A program made the translations under genes and the position numbers. The notes beneath the pieces are model-generated. The model had not been told where the DNA came from, ran no database searches, and saw nothing but the letters and a program-made list of their open reading frames with translations. This document shows, one piece after another, positions 8,485-17,085 of a stretch of 64,000 nucleotides of DNA. The stretch comes from Planctomycetota bacterium (GTDB lineage: Bacteria; Planctomycetota; Phycisphaerae; UBA1845; PWPN01). The DNA lies in NCBI GenBank assembly GCA_022711465.1, contig JAKLEZ010000028.1:1-64000 (forward strand), in the 5' to 3' direction. How positions within the stretch are numbered: the stretch's first letter is position 1; each line of letters starts with the position of its first letter.

Positions 8485-10938
8485 ATGGCGCTAATGAACT
8501 CGTACGCCGACCTTGATGAGACCGAGGAGCTGCATTACTTCGTCGGAGACCTCATCAAGGGCGGGCGGCTGCGGATGGCGGCGTGGACCCTGATGGCCCC
8601 GCATTTTTTCGAGGCCATGGTTCAGGCGGGTTTAATCTTCGAGCTTGTCACCGACTACGGACGTGTCCTCCCCCTTCTGCCGTCACGCCATCCGACAGCT
8701 GTCAGGCTCCGGTTGCTCGAGCAGGCCCTTCGAAGGGATCTCCACTTCATCCATCGCCATCCGCAGAGCCTCTTCCAGTGTTTGTGGAGCACTTGCTGGT
8801 GGTACGATCCTCAACGAGCGGCGCCGCACCATCCTGGTCCGGCTCGCAGGGATCGGCACCAAGGGCCGAGGACTTGCGGCCCACCTGCCCCTTCCTTGCA
8901 TGGTTTGCTGGAGGATTGGCTGAGTCAGAAGCGGAAACTTACGCCGGGTTTCGCCTGGCTGCGCTCGTTACGTCCACCTGCATCTGGGGTGGACAGTGCC
9001 GCATGCGCAGTCCTCTGGGGACACGAGGGAGGCGTAACTGGGATCGGCTTCTTCCCGGACGGTCGGCGGATCGTCAGTTGCAGCAGCTCCTACAAGGACG
9101 GGACCACCCGCGTCTGGAACTGTGAGAACGGGCAAGATCTGCTGTGCATCAGTGGGTACGGCTCGCCGTCCTGCGTGTCGCTTTCTCCGGACGGCCGTTG
9201 GCTTGCCACAGGATCGGACGATTGGTCTATTCGAATACACAGCACTCAGGGTGGACACGAGACGTTCTTGCCTCGATCAATGCGACACAGGGGGTGCGTA
9301 CGAGCGGTCTCGTTCTCTCCGAACGGGACACGGATAGTGAGTGGCGCCGAGGACACGACGGTTCGAGTGTGGGATGCTGGTTCCGGACGGCAGTTGCTGT
9401 GCCTTCGGGGACACGCGGATGCTGCAAAGAGCGCCGTGTTCTCTCCCGACGGTTGCCGGATAGCCAGCGGCTCGGCAGACGGCACGATTCGCATCTGGGA
9501 CGCCTCGTCCGGCCGGCAGCTTCGATGCCTTCGCGGACATCTACGGGGTGTTGAAGGTGTTGCCTTCTTCGCGGACGGCCGTTGGCTTGCGAGCGGGTCC
9601 GTGGATCGGACGGTACGAGTCTGGGATGTACGCACCGGCCGAGAGGTGCGATGCCTCCGTGGCCACCAGAACGCTGTGACCGCCGTTGCGGTTTCGTCGG
9701 ACGGCAGGATGATCGTCAGTGGGTCCTACGATCGAACCATCCGACTCTGGGATGCCACAACCGGCCGACCGCTTCGCACCGTCGGCCGACATGCTGATGT
9801 CGTGACCTGTGTGGCGTTTTCCCCAGACGGCTCCCGCCTGGCCAGCGGGGCCCTTGACGGCACGGTGCGGTTCTGGAGAAAGCACGGCAGGTTGGGGGCG
9901 CAACCGTTTCCGGGGCGGGGAGAGACTGTGAGCGGTATTGCCTGCGCACCGGATGGCCAGACCTTCGCCGTCAGTTCAGATAAATCAGTTCGAATCCTGG
10001 ACGCGGGCAGTGGCCAGGAGCTGAGGTGCCTCCGCGGCCCGAAGAAATTTGTTGTGGCCTTGGCATACTCGCCCGACGGCAGTTCGGTCGCCGCCGGTTC
10101 CCACGATAGAGCGGTACGGATATGGGACGTCAAGACAGGTGGCGAGATCCACTGCCTCCGAGCTGAACGAGGATCAATTGAGGCGCTTGCGATTTCACCG
10201 ACCGGCGATTGGGTCGCCGCGGGAACCTGGGATGCAAGCGTCTGTATCTGGAATCTGCGGGACGGAGGTCCGCCGCGCGTTCTCCGCGGCCACCGGTCTC
10301 TCGTGAACTGTGTCGTCTTCTCCCCTGATGGCCAGGATCTCGCCTCCGGTTCGACCGATGAAACGGTCCGAATATGGAATACGGAAACCGGACACCGGCG
10401 CTGCTCTCTGGGTGGGCACAAGGGCGGCGTGACCGGGATGGCGTTCTCCCCAAATGGACGCCGCATAGCCACCGGGGCCGCGGATCACATCGTGCGACTT
10501 TGGGACATAGGCAACGGACGCCGGCTCCGCTCCCTTCATGGCCCCGTCAGTTCAATCCGGGAAATGGCTTTCTCGCCTGACGGGAGAACCGTCGTCGCCG
10601 GAGCCTACGATGATACGGTTCACCTCTGGTCATCGAGAACAGGCCGATATCGCGGCGCGCTTCAGGGGTACGGTGATGTCCGGGCGATTGCGGCCGGGCC
10701 GACGCGATTCCGATTCCGGGCGATGCGACGGGGAGTGGAAACGGTGATCGAGGATGTCATCACCGGTGAGGCCGTGGCTTGGTTCCCAATCGCCATCGAC
10801 CACATCGCTGCGCATCCATCAGGCCGAGCATGGGCGGGGGCGGCAAACGACCATCTTTACGTCTTCAGGCTCGAAGGCGGGGCAAACCAGGGTTCCGCGA
10901 AAGTGGCGAACCGTCGGGCCCAGAGATTGCACCAATAA
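8485..10938 (+). CDS. WD40-repeat protein (C-terminal part of a NACHT-WD40 protein)
   Basis: An 817-residue protein in the same frame as the preceding NACHT gene, two codons after its TGA. The N-terminal ~160 residues (YADLDETEELHYFVGDL, LFQCLWSTCWWYD) match the linker that joins NTPase to propellers in NACHT-WD40 proteins. From about residue 165 there are roughly fourteen WD40 repeats, seen as SPDGxxxASGSxDxTVRxWD units with intervening LRGH. This would form two beta-propellers that bind a ligand or partner. Repeats near residue 470 are imperfect. It could be translated separately from its own ATG, but no good ribosome site precedes 8485. Confidence 0.85.
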   Translation: MALMNSYADLDETEELHYFVGDLIKGGRLRMAAWTLMAPHFFEAMVQAGLIFELVTDYGRVLPLLPSRHPTAVRLRLLEQALRRDLHFIHRHPQSLFQCLWSTCWWYDPQRAAPHHPGPARRDRHQGPRTCGPPAPSLHGLLEDWLSQKRKLTPGFAWLRSLRPPASGVDSAACAVLWGHEGGVTGIGFFPDGRRIVSCSSSYKDGTTRVWNCENGQDLLCISGYGSPSCVSLSPDGRWLATGSDDWSIRIHSTQGGHETFLPRSMRHRGCVRAVSFSPNGTRIVSGAEDTTVRVWDAGSGRQLLCLRGHADAAKSAVFSPDGCRIASGSADGTIRIWDASSGRQLRCLRGHLRGVEGVAFFADGRWLASGSVDRTVRVWDVRTGREVRCLRGHQNAVTAVAVSSDGRMIVSGSYDRTIRLWDATTGRPLRTVGRHADVVTCVAFSPDGSRLASGALDGTVRFWRKHGRLGAQPFPGRGETVSGIACAPDGQTFAVSSDKSVRILDAGSGQELRCLRGPKKFVVALAYSPDGSSVAAGSHDRAVRIWDVKTGGEIHCLRAERGSIEALAISPTGDWVAAGTWDASVCIWNLRDGGPPRVLRGHRSLVNCVVFSPDGQDLASGSTDETVRIWNTETGHRRCSLGGHKGGVTGMAFSPNGRRIATGAADHIVRLWDIGNGRRLRSLHGPVSSIREMAFSPDGRTVVAGAYDDTVHLWSSRTGRYRGALQGYGDVRAIAAGPTRFRFRAMRRGVETVIEDVITGEAVAWFPIAIDHIAAHPSGRAWAGAANDHLYVFRLEGGANQGSAKVANRRAQRLHQ

Positions 10939-11079
10939 CCGGAACCAGTCACACGCAAGCGATGCATTTATGGTGCCGGCGCGGAACCGTAACTCCTGAC
11001 CGCGGCGAGAGTTCTAGCCTGCACCGAAAACCGACTATGAATAAGATCTGATGTTGTTGGCAGGGATGGAAATCGGCTG

Positions 11080-12727
11080 GGTGTAACTCGCCGGGCGCGC
11101 CCTCGTAAGGTCCTATAATATAAACATTTACATGTGCTTTGCGAGTGATATAAAGGGTCTCCAGAGGTGGAACATTGCTGATCAAGGACGATGTTCGCCC
11201 TCTTGGTAAGGAGACCCAGGCATGATCATGGCACAGGAACGGATGATTCTCAAGGGCCAGGCGCAGTTGGAGGAGATGGCTGCGTTTGTTCGGCGGTGCG
11301 CGCGCGACGGGCGGCCGATGGACCAGGTGGAGCGTGGTTTGTGGTCCTCGCTGCTGGCCCTGGGGCACACACTGCTGAGGGGTTATGTGGAGGGCGTAGG
11401 TCCCGGAGACATAGGTGACACACTGATCCTTGAGGGGCGAGAGCTGCGGCGGCTGGAGGTGCCGCATGATCGGCGGTACGTGTCGGTGTTCGGAGAGCTG
11501 GACATCTCCCGTTACGTGTACGGCACGCGGGAGACGCAGAAGCAGGAGGCGGTCCCGACGGACGCGCTGTTGGGCCTGCCGGACAGCGAGTTTTCGTATG
11601 TGTTGCAGGAGTGGGACCAATCCTTCTGCGTGGAGGACTCCTACGAAGAGTCACGGCGCAAGGTGGAGAAGATCCTGGGGATCGGCCAGTCGGTGCGCAG
11701 TCTGGAGCAGATGAGCCTGTCGATGGCCGAGGGCGTATCGGTGTTCCAGGAATCCGCGCCCAAGCCACCGGCCCAGGAAGAAGGATCGATTCTGGTACTG
11801 ACCGCCGACGGCAAGGGCGTCCCCATGCGTCGGAACGCCGGGCAAGCTCCGCCAGCGGTTCGCGGTCGTCGCAAGAAAGGCGAGAAGGCCAACAAGAAGC
11901 GGATGGCCTGCGTGGGCGGGGTGTATACCATCGATCCGTTCGTGCGGACGCCTGAGGACGTGGTGGACGAAGTATTACGTGATGCCCGCAGGCCAGATCG
12001 GCCGAAGCCCCGCCACAAGCAATTGCGTGCCGAACTGACCCGGGAGATCGCCGGGGTGGAGGTGAACGCCAAGGATCGGATCTTTTCCTGGTTTGCCGAG
12101 CAGGTGAAGGTCCGCAACCCGACCGGACGCAAGAAGGTGGTCTGCGTGATGGACGGGGAGCGGGCGCTGTGGAAGAAGCTGCGGGCATTGGCGCCTGGGA
12201 TCGTCTGCATCCTGGATCTGTTCCACGTCCTGGAGTATCTGTGGCAGGCGGCGCATTGCTTTCACCCGGAGGGCAGCGCCCAAGCCAAGGAGTTCGTGAC
12301 CGATCGGCTCTTCCGGCTGCTACGTGGCGAGGTGGGATATGTGATCGGCGGCCTGAAGCAGATGGCCACCAAACAGGCGTTGCGCGGTTCGCGCGGGCGA
12401 CAACCATCCGCTGTGATCGGCTACCTGGAAGGGAACCGACGGCTGATGCGCTACGATGAATACCTGGCGGCAGGATATCCGATCGGCAGCGGCGTGGCCG
12501 AGGGCGCCTGTCGGCACCTGGTGAAGGACCGGATGGAGCGGACCGGGATGCGCTGGTGCATTTCGGGAGCCCAAGCCATGCTGAACCTGCGGGCCGTGTA
12601 TCTCAACGATGACTGGGATGCGTTCCAGGATCACCGCATCCAAGCGGAACGCCACAGGCTATATCCGTACTTGCCGCTCGTACGCCGGAAACGTAGGAAA
12701 GTTGCATAGCGGGCGGCGAGTTACACC
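11080..12727 (+). mobile_element. ISKra4-like insertion sequence with target duplication
   Basis: An intact insertion sequence of about 1.65 kb. The left end reads GGTGTAACTCGCCGGGCGC and the right end, read inward, GGTGTAACTCGCCGCCCGC, so the first 14 bases of the terminal repeats are identical. The element is flanked on both sides by AAATCGGCTG (11070-11079 and 12729-12738), a 10-base target duplication. It contains one transposase gene filling almost its whole length. The preserved ends and duplication point to a recent insertion. The surrounding 10939-11079 and 12739-12954 hold no recognisable gene. Confidence 0.9.
11222..12709 (+). CDS. ISKra4-family-like DDE transposase
   Basis: A 495-residue transposase. 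Likely catalytic acidic residues are in VLTADGKGV, VVCVMDGERALWKK and GSGVAEGACRHLVKDRMERTGMRW, the last being a strongly conserved C-terminal signature of the ISKra4 family. The region between has the DLFHVLEYLWQAAHCFH motif. Length fits the family. The ATG at 11222 follows GTAAGGAGACC at suitable spacing; a second ATG six bases on is equally possible. It catalyses movement of the surrounding insertion sequence. Confidence 0.9.
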   Translation: MIMAQERMILKGQAQLEEMAAFVRRCARDGRPMDQVERGLWSSLLALGHTLLRGYVEGVGPGDIGDTLILEGRELRRLEVPHDRRYVSVFGELDISRYVYGTRETQKQEAVPTDALLGLPDSEFSYVLQEWDQSFCVEDSYEESRRKVEKILGIGQSVRSLEQMSLSMAEGVSVFQESAPKPPAQEEGSILVLTADGKGVPMRRNAGQAPPAVRGRRKKGEKANKKRMACVGGVYTIDPFVRTPEDVVDEVLRDARRPDRPKPRHKQLRAELTREIAGVEVNAKDRIFSWFAEQVKVRNPTGRKKVVCVMDGERALWKKLRALAPGIVCILDLFHVLEYLWQAAHCFHPEGSAQAKEFVTDRLFRLLRGEVGYVIGGLKQMATKQALRGSRGRQPSAVIGYLEGNRRLMRYDEYLAAGYPIGSGVAEGACRHLVKDRMERTGMRWCISGAQAMLNLRAVYLNDDWDAFQDHRIQAERHRLYPYLPLVRRKRRKVA

Positions 12728-12954
12728 TAAATCGGCTGATCTGCACGGGTCAGGCGGGAAGGCGGCGCGGACGGTGGCGACGGGCGGACGGAGATGCGTG
12801 TGATCGTAGGGCTTTCGCGGCCGGCGGCCGGGTCGGCCTTCAGACGAGGAACCCATCGAGGGGTGTGAACCGGTCTCCGGGCAAGGGTGTGGTGTCGGCT
12901 CGCACAGGACCGAGCGAGCCGCCACCTGGGCGGTGGTCGTTCGGAGGTATCAAC

Positions 12955-13176
12955 ATGAATCCATACAAACTTCGCGCGATCCTGGACATGATCCGCAGCC
13001 GGTGGCGGCTGCCGACAGATGAATGGGGCCAGGTGCTCAGTCCGGATGATCTGCTGGTCTGGATCGGCCTGGCGGACCGATTGGACGCCGGGGAAAGGCT
13101 GGTGGTGAGAGATGAACTTGCGTTGATGGCCGAGGCGGAGATGTTCATGGATCGGCTGCACTGCAAGGTGCTCTGA
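12955..13176 (+). CDS. small hypothetical protein
   Basis: A 73-residue protein beginning MNPYKLRAILDMIRSRWRLP. The ATG at 12955 is set by CGGAGGT six bases upstream. It is acidic and helical with no recognised motif. A perfect ATCGGC/GCCGAT hairpin follows the stop and may end transcription. It opens the run of small plasmid-like genes up to 16931. The 216 bases upstream, after the insertion sequence, contain no other gene. Confidence 0.65.
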   Translation: MNPYKLRAILDMIRSRWRLPTDEWGQVLSPDDLLVWIGLADRLDAGERLVVRDELALMAEAEMFMDRLHCKVL

Positions 13177-13241
13177 TCGGCTTCGCCGATGGGCGCGGAT
13201 TCGTCGTGCGCGACGAACCGCTTTTCGCTCCAACCCCCGCA

Positions 13242-13293
13242 GACCCCTTGTCGTAAAGCTCACGGCTGCGGCCGAAAGCTTTATCGAGGGGTC
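13242..13293 (+). repeat. structured repeat copy 1
   Basis: The left arm GACCCCTTGTCGTAAAGCT pairs with the right arm AGCTTTATCGAGGGGTC around a GC-rich loop. It shares the cores TCGTAAA and TTTATCGAGG with copies 2 and 3. Outer pairs differ from copy 2 in a compensatory way. No protein-coding reading was found here. Confidence 0.7.
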
Positions 13294-13724
13294 CGCTCGT
13301 TGGGGTCTCCGCGAACTGGAGGGCTGACGAGTCGGTTCGCCGAGGAGGTGGGCGAACGGACACGTGAGGGGCTGCAACTTGAAGGCAGTCAACACGACGA
13401 GACACGAAGAAGACGCGGATATCTCAGTCTCGCAACCAGTTGTGGTGGGAACCGAGCGAGACGGTGCTTCTGCATGACCGGGAAGCCACGCGGGGAGTGG
13501 GGCTGCAGGGGTGGAGACAGCCGCCGGGTGGCTACGCCTGGATCGACCCGCGTGACCGCCCGCGATTGTGGGACACGGTCGCCGAGACAAACCACGGTGA
13601 CCCGACCATGGCTCGAAACGGAGCGAAGCGCGTCCGCCTCCCAGAATCGCGGCTGGTCAATGGGTCGACAATGATGGATTGGGCATCCAACCGAGCGGGA
13701 TCCCCTCCGAGCGGCAAGGACGCC

Positions 13725-13789
13725 GACGCCCTTATCGTAAATGTTTTCCCCCTGCGTGGTCGGTTCGCCTCAACATTTATCGAGGCGTC
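13725..13789 (+). repeat. structured repeat copy 2
   Basis: The left arm begins GACGCCCTTATCGTAAATG and the right arm ends CATTTATCGAGGCGTC. Against copy 1 the outer pairs change from GACCCC/GGGGTC to GACGCC/GGCGTC and the inner ones from AAGCT/AGCTT to AATGTT/AACATT, so pairing is kept while the sequence changes. The loop is longer, about 26 bases. Confidence 0.7.
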
Positions 13790-13847
13790 CGCTCGACGGA
13801 CCCTGCGCACGATCTGATCGAGGACAGGTCCGCTTCGGGTCCACGCA

Positions 13848-13914
13848 GACGCCTGATCGTAAATGTTGTCCCCTGGGGGGTCGGCCTGCGGGCCTAGACC
13901 TTTATCGAGGGGTC
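13848..13914 (+). repeat. structured repeat copy 3, partly degenerate
   Basis: The left arm is like copy 2 (GACGCC...ATCGTAAATGTT) while the right arm is like copy 1 (TTTATCGAGGGGTC), so pairing is imperfect at the outer end. It may be a recombinant between the two types. It precedes the leader of the gene at 14071. The 13177-14070 region as a whole has no supported gene and is filled by these repeats and duplicated leader sequence. Confidence 0.6.
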
Positions 13915-14070
13915 GGCTAAGAACCTGCCCGCTCGGAGGGGATGGAGAGACGCGGCGTGATCCTCTGTCACCACGGCGTGAGCGACGGCCGGACATGAGC
14001 GGGTCCCGGTCGTTTCGCTCAGGATTGGGCGAACCGACGCGTGAGCGGTTGCAGCTCGGAGGTAATCAGC

Positions 14071-14754
14071 ATGGAAACAGACGAACATCAAGTCGTATTC
14101 GGGGACCGGGAGTACATCGGGCTTCTGGAGTTGGTGTGGCCGAGTGTGCCACACCCGAGCAGGCACGGGGGCATCCCAGGGGTCGATGACCCGGGGCTGG
14201 CCGGGAGGAAGGAGTCCGAGGAGATCGAGCTGCCGGCACCGGCGGTTTTGAAGTTGCAGAGACAGAGGGGCTATGGCAGCGTGCCCGGTCTGGAGGACGA
14301 GGAGCTGGCGGACCCAGCGGAACTGGAGCGCCAGGTCTTCGCCCAGGAGTGGGGACCGATCTTGGCTTTGCCGTGCAGGAGCAGGAGGGGCGGCATCCGG
14401 CCGGCGATCGACGAGTGGGGCCACCTCGATTGGGGGGCGTTCGGCACATGGGACTTCGAGAGACTAAGGGGACCCTTCGACGCGGCCCGCTACAAGGCGG
14501 ACAAGCTCCGGGAGCAACTCAGGAACGACCTGTTCATGCTGGACACGGTCCGCGAGAGGCTCAGTTCCGAGGCCCGCGAGCAGGTGCGCACCAGGGCTTC
14601 CCGCCCGGAGGTGGACCTCGACGACTTCGCGGATGCGGACCAGCGTGCGTATGCCAAGTGGCTTCGACGGGTCAGACGCCTCTCGCAGGAGATCCACGAG
14701 CTGCGCGAGTTCAGTCGTCGGCGACGATGGGGTTCCGAGCCATCGGCGGTGTGA
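14071..14754 (+). CDS. hypothetical protein with coiled-coil C-terminus
   Basis: A 227-residue protein (METDEHQVVFGDREYIGLLE). The ATG is chosen because GGAGG lies eight bases upstream. The C-terminal ~80 residues (AARYKADKLREQLRNDLF and RRVRRLSQEIHELREFSRRR) look like a charged coiled coil. No family is recognised. It stands ten bases before the ArdC-like gene and is probably co-transcribed with it. A similar leader lies at 13338-13398 without a gene after it, suggesting a duplicated and lost copy. Confidence 0.65.
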   Translation: METDEHQVVFGDREYIGLLELVWPSVPHPSRHGGIPGVDDPGLAGRKESEEIELPAPAVLKLQRQRGYGSVPGLEDEELADPAELERQVFAQEWGPILALPCRSRRGGIRPAIDEWGHLDWGAFGTWDFERLRGPFDAARYKADKLREQLRNDLFMLDTVRERLSSEAREQVRTRASRPEVDLDDFADADQRAYAKWLRRVRRLSQEIHELREFSRRRRWGSEPSAV

Positions 14755-14764
14755 GGCGGTCGAG

Positions 14765-15922
14765 ATGAAGACGCGAAGGACTTCACAGGCATCGGTTTCG
14801 GCAGGCACAAGGGCGGGTAGCCGGCGCTTCCTGGTCTACAACGTGACCGACGCGATACTGGCCCACCCGGAGCTATTGATGCTGGCAGAGGCGCGGGCGT
14901 TCATCAGGCGTTTCCCGGACAGGTTTGCCGTGCAGGGGCACTACCTCACGGCGTCCGGCGAACGAATCAGCCCCGAGGGCGTTGAGCTGGATATCAGTGG
15001 ACGCGGGCGCGATCCCGCCGCTCCGACTCGATTCGGTGGCCCAGCCGGTTTACCGGGGGTGGTGAAAACGAACGCTTCCCAGACACAGCAAATCATCCGG
15101 CGGGCGGTCGATGAGCTGGTCGCCGCCCTGGAGGCCGGGCAGAGCGATCGGCTCAAGGCTTACCTGGCTATGCTGGCGCGCTTCCCGAGATATAGCTGGG
15201 GCAACGTGCTGCTGATCCACTGGGCGTGCCCGCAGGCCTCGCATGTCGCCGGGTACCGGGCCTGGCAGAGGCTGGGCCGGCAGGTGCGGCGTGGGGCCAG
15301 GGGCATTCGCATCCTGGCCCCGGTGGTGGTTCGGGACCCGAACCTGCCGGAGCGGGAGCGGGTGGTCGCTTTCCGGACGGCGGTGGTCTTCGATATCAGC
15401 ATGACGGATGGACGGCCGCTGCCAGAGTTCGCCCGGCCGTCCGGCGATCCGGGGATACACCTAACGCGACTCGAGGGTTTCGTGCGGGAGCAGGGAATCG
15501 CGCTGGAGCATTCGGACCGGCTCGGCGGGGCCGAGGGGATGTCCGTGGGCGGCAGGATCGTGCTGAGGGCCGGGTTGGAGCCGGCGGAGGAGTTCGCGGT
15601 GCTCGCGCACGAGGCCGCTCACGAGTTGTTGCACAGCGACGCCCGAAACCGTCCGGCCAGCAGGACGGTTCGCGAGACCGAGGCGGAGGCGGTGGCCTTC
15701 GTCGTGTGCCAGGCCGTCGGGCTGGACGCGAACGGAGCCGCGAGCGACTACATCCAGCTTTACCAGGGCAACAGGGAGACGCTGCTGGCGTCGCTGGAGC
15801 GCGTTCAGCGGACGGCCGCGACGATCATCCGCGGCGTCCTGGGGCCGGATAGATCCGGCGGGCGCGAGACGGGAGAGGCGATCGAGCCTCTTCCGGTAGA
15901 TGTGAAGAGGCTCGCCGCGTAA
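14765..15922 (+). CDS. ArdC-like antirestriction protein with zincin metallopeptidase domain
   Basis: A 385-residue protein. Residues ~100-250 match the ArdC/DUF1738 N-terminal ssDNA-binding domain (YSWGNVLLIHWACPQASHVAGYRAWQRLGRQVRRGARGI broken by variable residues). A zinc-protease motif HEAAHELLH lies near residue 282 and a downstream glutamate in ETEAEAVAFVVCQAVGL, the layout of ImmA/IrrE-like zincins. ArdC proteins on conjugative plasmids protect incoming DNA from restriction. The start at 14765 follows GGTCGAG closely. Its presence marks 12.9-17 kb as plasmid- or ICE-derived. Confidence 0.85.
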   Translation: MKTRRTSQASVSAGTRAGSRRFLVYNVTDAILAHPELLMLAEARAFIRRFPDRFAVQGHYLTASGERISPEGVELDISGRGRDPAAPTRFGGPAGLPGVVKTNASQTQQIIRRAVDELVAALEAGQSDRLKAYLAMLARFPRYSWGNVLLIHWACPQASHVAGYRAWQRLGRQVRRGARGIRILAPVVVRDPNLPERERVVAFRTAVVFDISMTDGRPLPEFARPSGDPGIHLTRLEGFVREQGIALEHSDRLGGAEGMSVGGRIVLRAGLEPAEEFAVLAHEAAHELLHSDARNRPASRTVRETEAEAVAFVVCQAVGLDANGAASDYIQLYQGNRETLLASLERVQRTAATIIRGVLGPDRSGGRETGEAIEPLPVDVKRLAA

Positions 15923-15945
15923 GACGGTGAGCCCAAGGTGTGAAA

Positions 15946-16227
15946 ATGGATAAGACAAAACCAGTTGAGAAGTTCCGTGCAGGCCAGGTGTCCTGCGCCA
16001 TCTGGGCCAACGAGATCACGGTGCAGGGCCAGACGCAGAAGGTGCTGAAGGCCTCGGTGAGCAGGCGGTACAAGGACCGCGACGGGGCCTGGCAGACGTC
16101 GACGAGTTTTTTGCGGAACGAGATTCCGCTCGCGATCTTCGTGCTGTTCCAGGCGTTTGAGTCGATGCTGGCGCAGTCCGACGAGCAGGATCGCGTTGAG
16201 CCGGTCGACGAGGAGCGGGTGATCTGA
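15946..16227 (+). CDS. small conserved protein next to ardC-like gene
   Basis: A 93-residue protein (MDKTKPVEKFRAGQVSCAIW), or 95 residues if the GTG at 15940 is used. It has the pattern KFRAGxVSxAIWxN...SRRYKDRDGAWQTSTSF, which I know as an unnamed family that recurs in mobile regions of planctomycetes and other prokaryotes. Its function is unknown. The beta-rich form and position beside an ssDNA-binding ArdC-like protein would suit a nucleic-acid-binding role, but that is inference. Confidence 0.7.
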   Translation: MDKTKPVEKFRAGQVSCAIWANEITVQGQTQKVLKASVSRRYKDRDGAWQTSTSFLRNEIPLAIFVLFQAFESMLAQSDEQDRVEPVDEERVI

Positions 16228-16368
16228 GGGCATCCGTGCCTGCGCAGCAGTAGGTTGACGAGATTGAGCGGGCCAAGTGGGCGAGAAAGGGCCATCGCCC
16301 GCCGGGGCATCGAGGCCCTTGGCACCGCCCAGCCGCGAGCGGTGCCTGTGGGCACGGAGGTGGCAAAG

Positions 16369-16518
16369 ATGAGCATCCATGAGAAGCTCAGGAAGCAGGG
16401 ATACGAGTCCGATCATGAGTTCGGCTGCCCTGAGGATCGGACCGAGGTATTGGTCAACAGGGAGATTGGCAGAGGCGTTGCGATCGAGTGGTTCTGGCTG
16501 CCGGAGGTGGGACCATGA
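16369..16518 (+). CDS. very small hypothetical protein
   Basis: A 49-residue ORF (MSIHEKLRKQGYESDHEFGC). It is supported by GGAGGT seven bases before the ATG and by ATGA-type overlap of its end with the next start at 16515. No motif is recognised. Confidence 0.55.
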   Translation: MSIHEKLRKQGYESDHEFGCPEDRTEVLVNREIGRGVAIEWFWLPEVGP

Positions 16519-16931
16519 AAGAAGGGGACGCTCGGGAATTGGCCTTCGCCATCATCGGGGACTTCGAGGAGCTATTGGCGGAGAACGACATCAGGATTCC
16601 GTCGGCGGACCGCGAGGGTCGCGAGGAAGAAGCGTGTATCTACGGTACTGAATACTACCTGCTTGAAGACGCGGGTACGGACATTCTGGTGAAGGGCAGC
16701 GAGCGGACTGGCAGGACACCGCAGGCGCGCGATATGGCGTTTCGGATCATCGAGGAGCTTGAGGAGGTCTTGGACTATCATCACATCAAGGTACCGTCCG
16801 TGGTTTCCGCAAGGGCCACGAGCGACCTTGCCCTGTGTATGCCCGAGTGGGACAGGCTGAGGGATGGGATTGTCAGGCTGCTGCGGCGGGAAGCTGCGCT
16901 GCCGAAGGGACCGGCAATGGCTTGGAGGTGA
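16515..16931 (+). CDS. hypothetical protein with internal duplication
   Basis: A 138-residue protein made of two related halves: AFAIIGDFEELLAENDIRIPSADREG (split here by variable residues) and AFRIIEELEEVLDYHHIKVPS. The first half ends IYGTEYYLLEDAG and the second CMPEWDRLRDGIVRLL. Each half is two helices separated by the I+IPS loop. The family occurs in planctomycete genomes but has no known role. Its ATG at 16515 overlaps the previous gene and follows GGAGGTGGGACC. Confidence 0.65.
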   Translation: MKEGDARELAFAIIGDFEELLAENDIRIPSADREGREEEACIYGTEYYLLEDAGTDILVKGSERTGRTPQARDMAFRIIEELEEVLDYHHIKVPSVVSARATSDLALCMPEWDRLRDGIVRLLRREAALPKGPAMAWR

Positions 16932-17085
16932 TGAAGATGGAGCCGGTTACGCAAATGAGTGAAGTGGAAGCAGAGCAGCTCGTGCCTGAATCTCATGGTG
17001 GAGTATTGATGCCGGGCGTGCGAGCGATGAGATCGGAACGATGGCTACAGCCGAAGCGCCGGGGATGTCGTCCCCGGAAACCCCT

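Noticed and set aside
13242..13914. CRISPR array
   Set aside because: Only three units, unequal spacing of 430 and 60 bases, units internally variable, and no cas genes.
13532..13996. Leftward 154-codon ORF through the hairpin repeats
   Set aside because: Low-complexity Arg/Ser-rich translation of structured repeats; no ribosome site.
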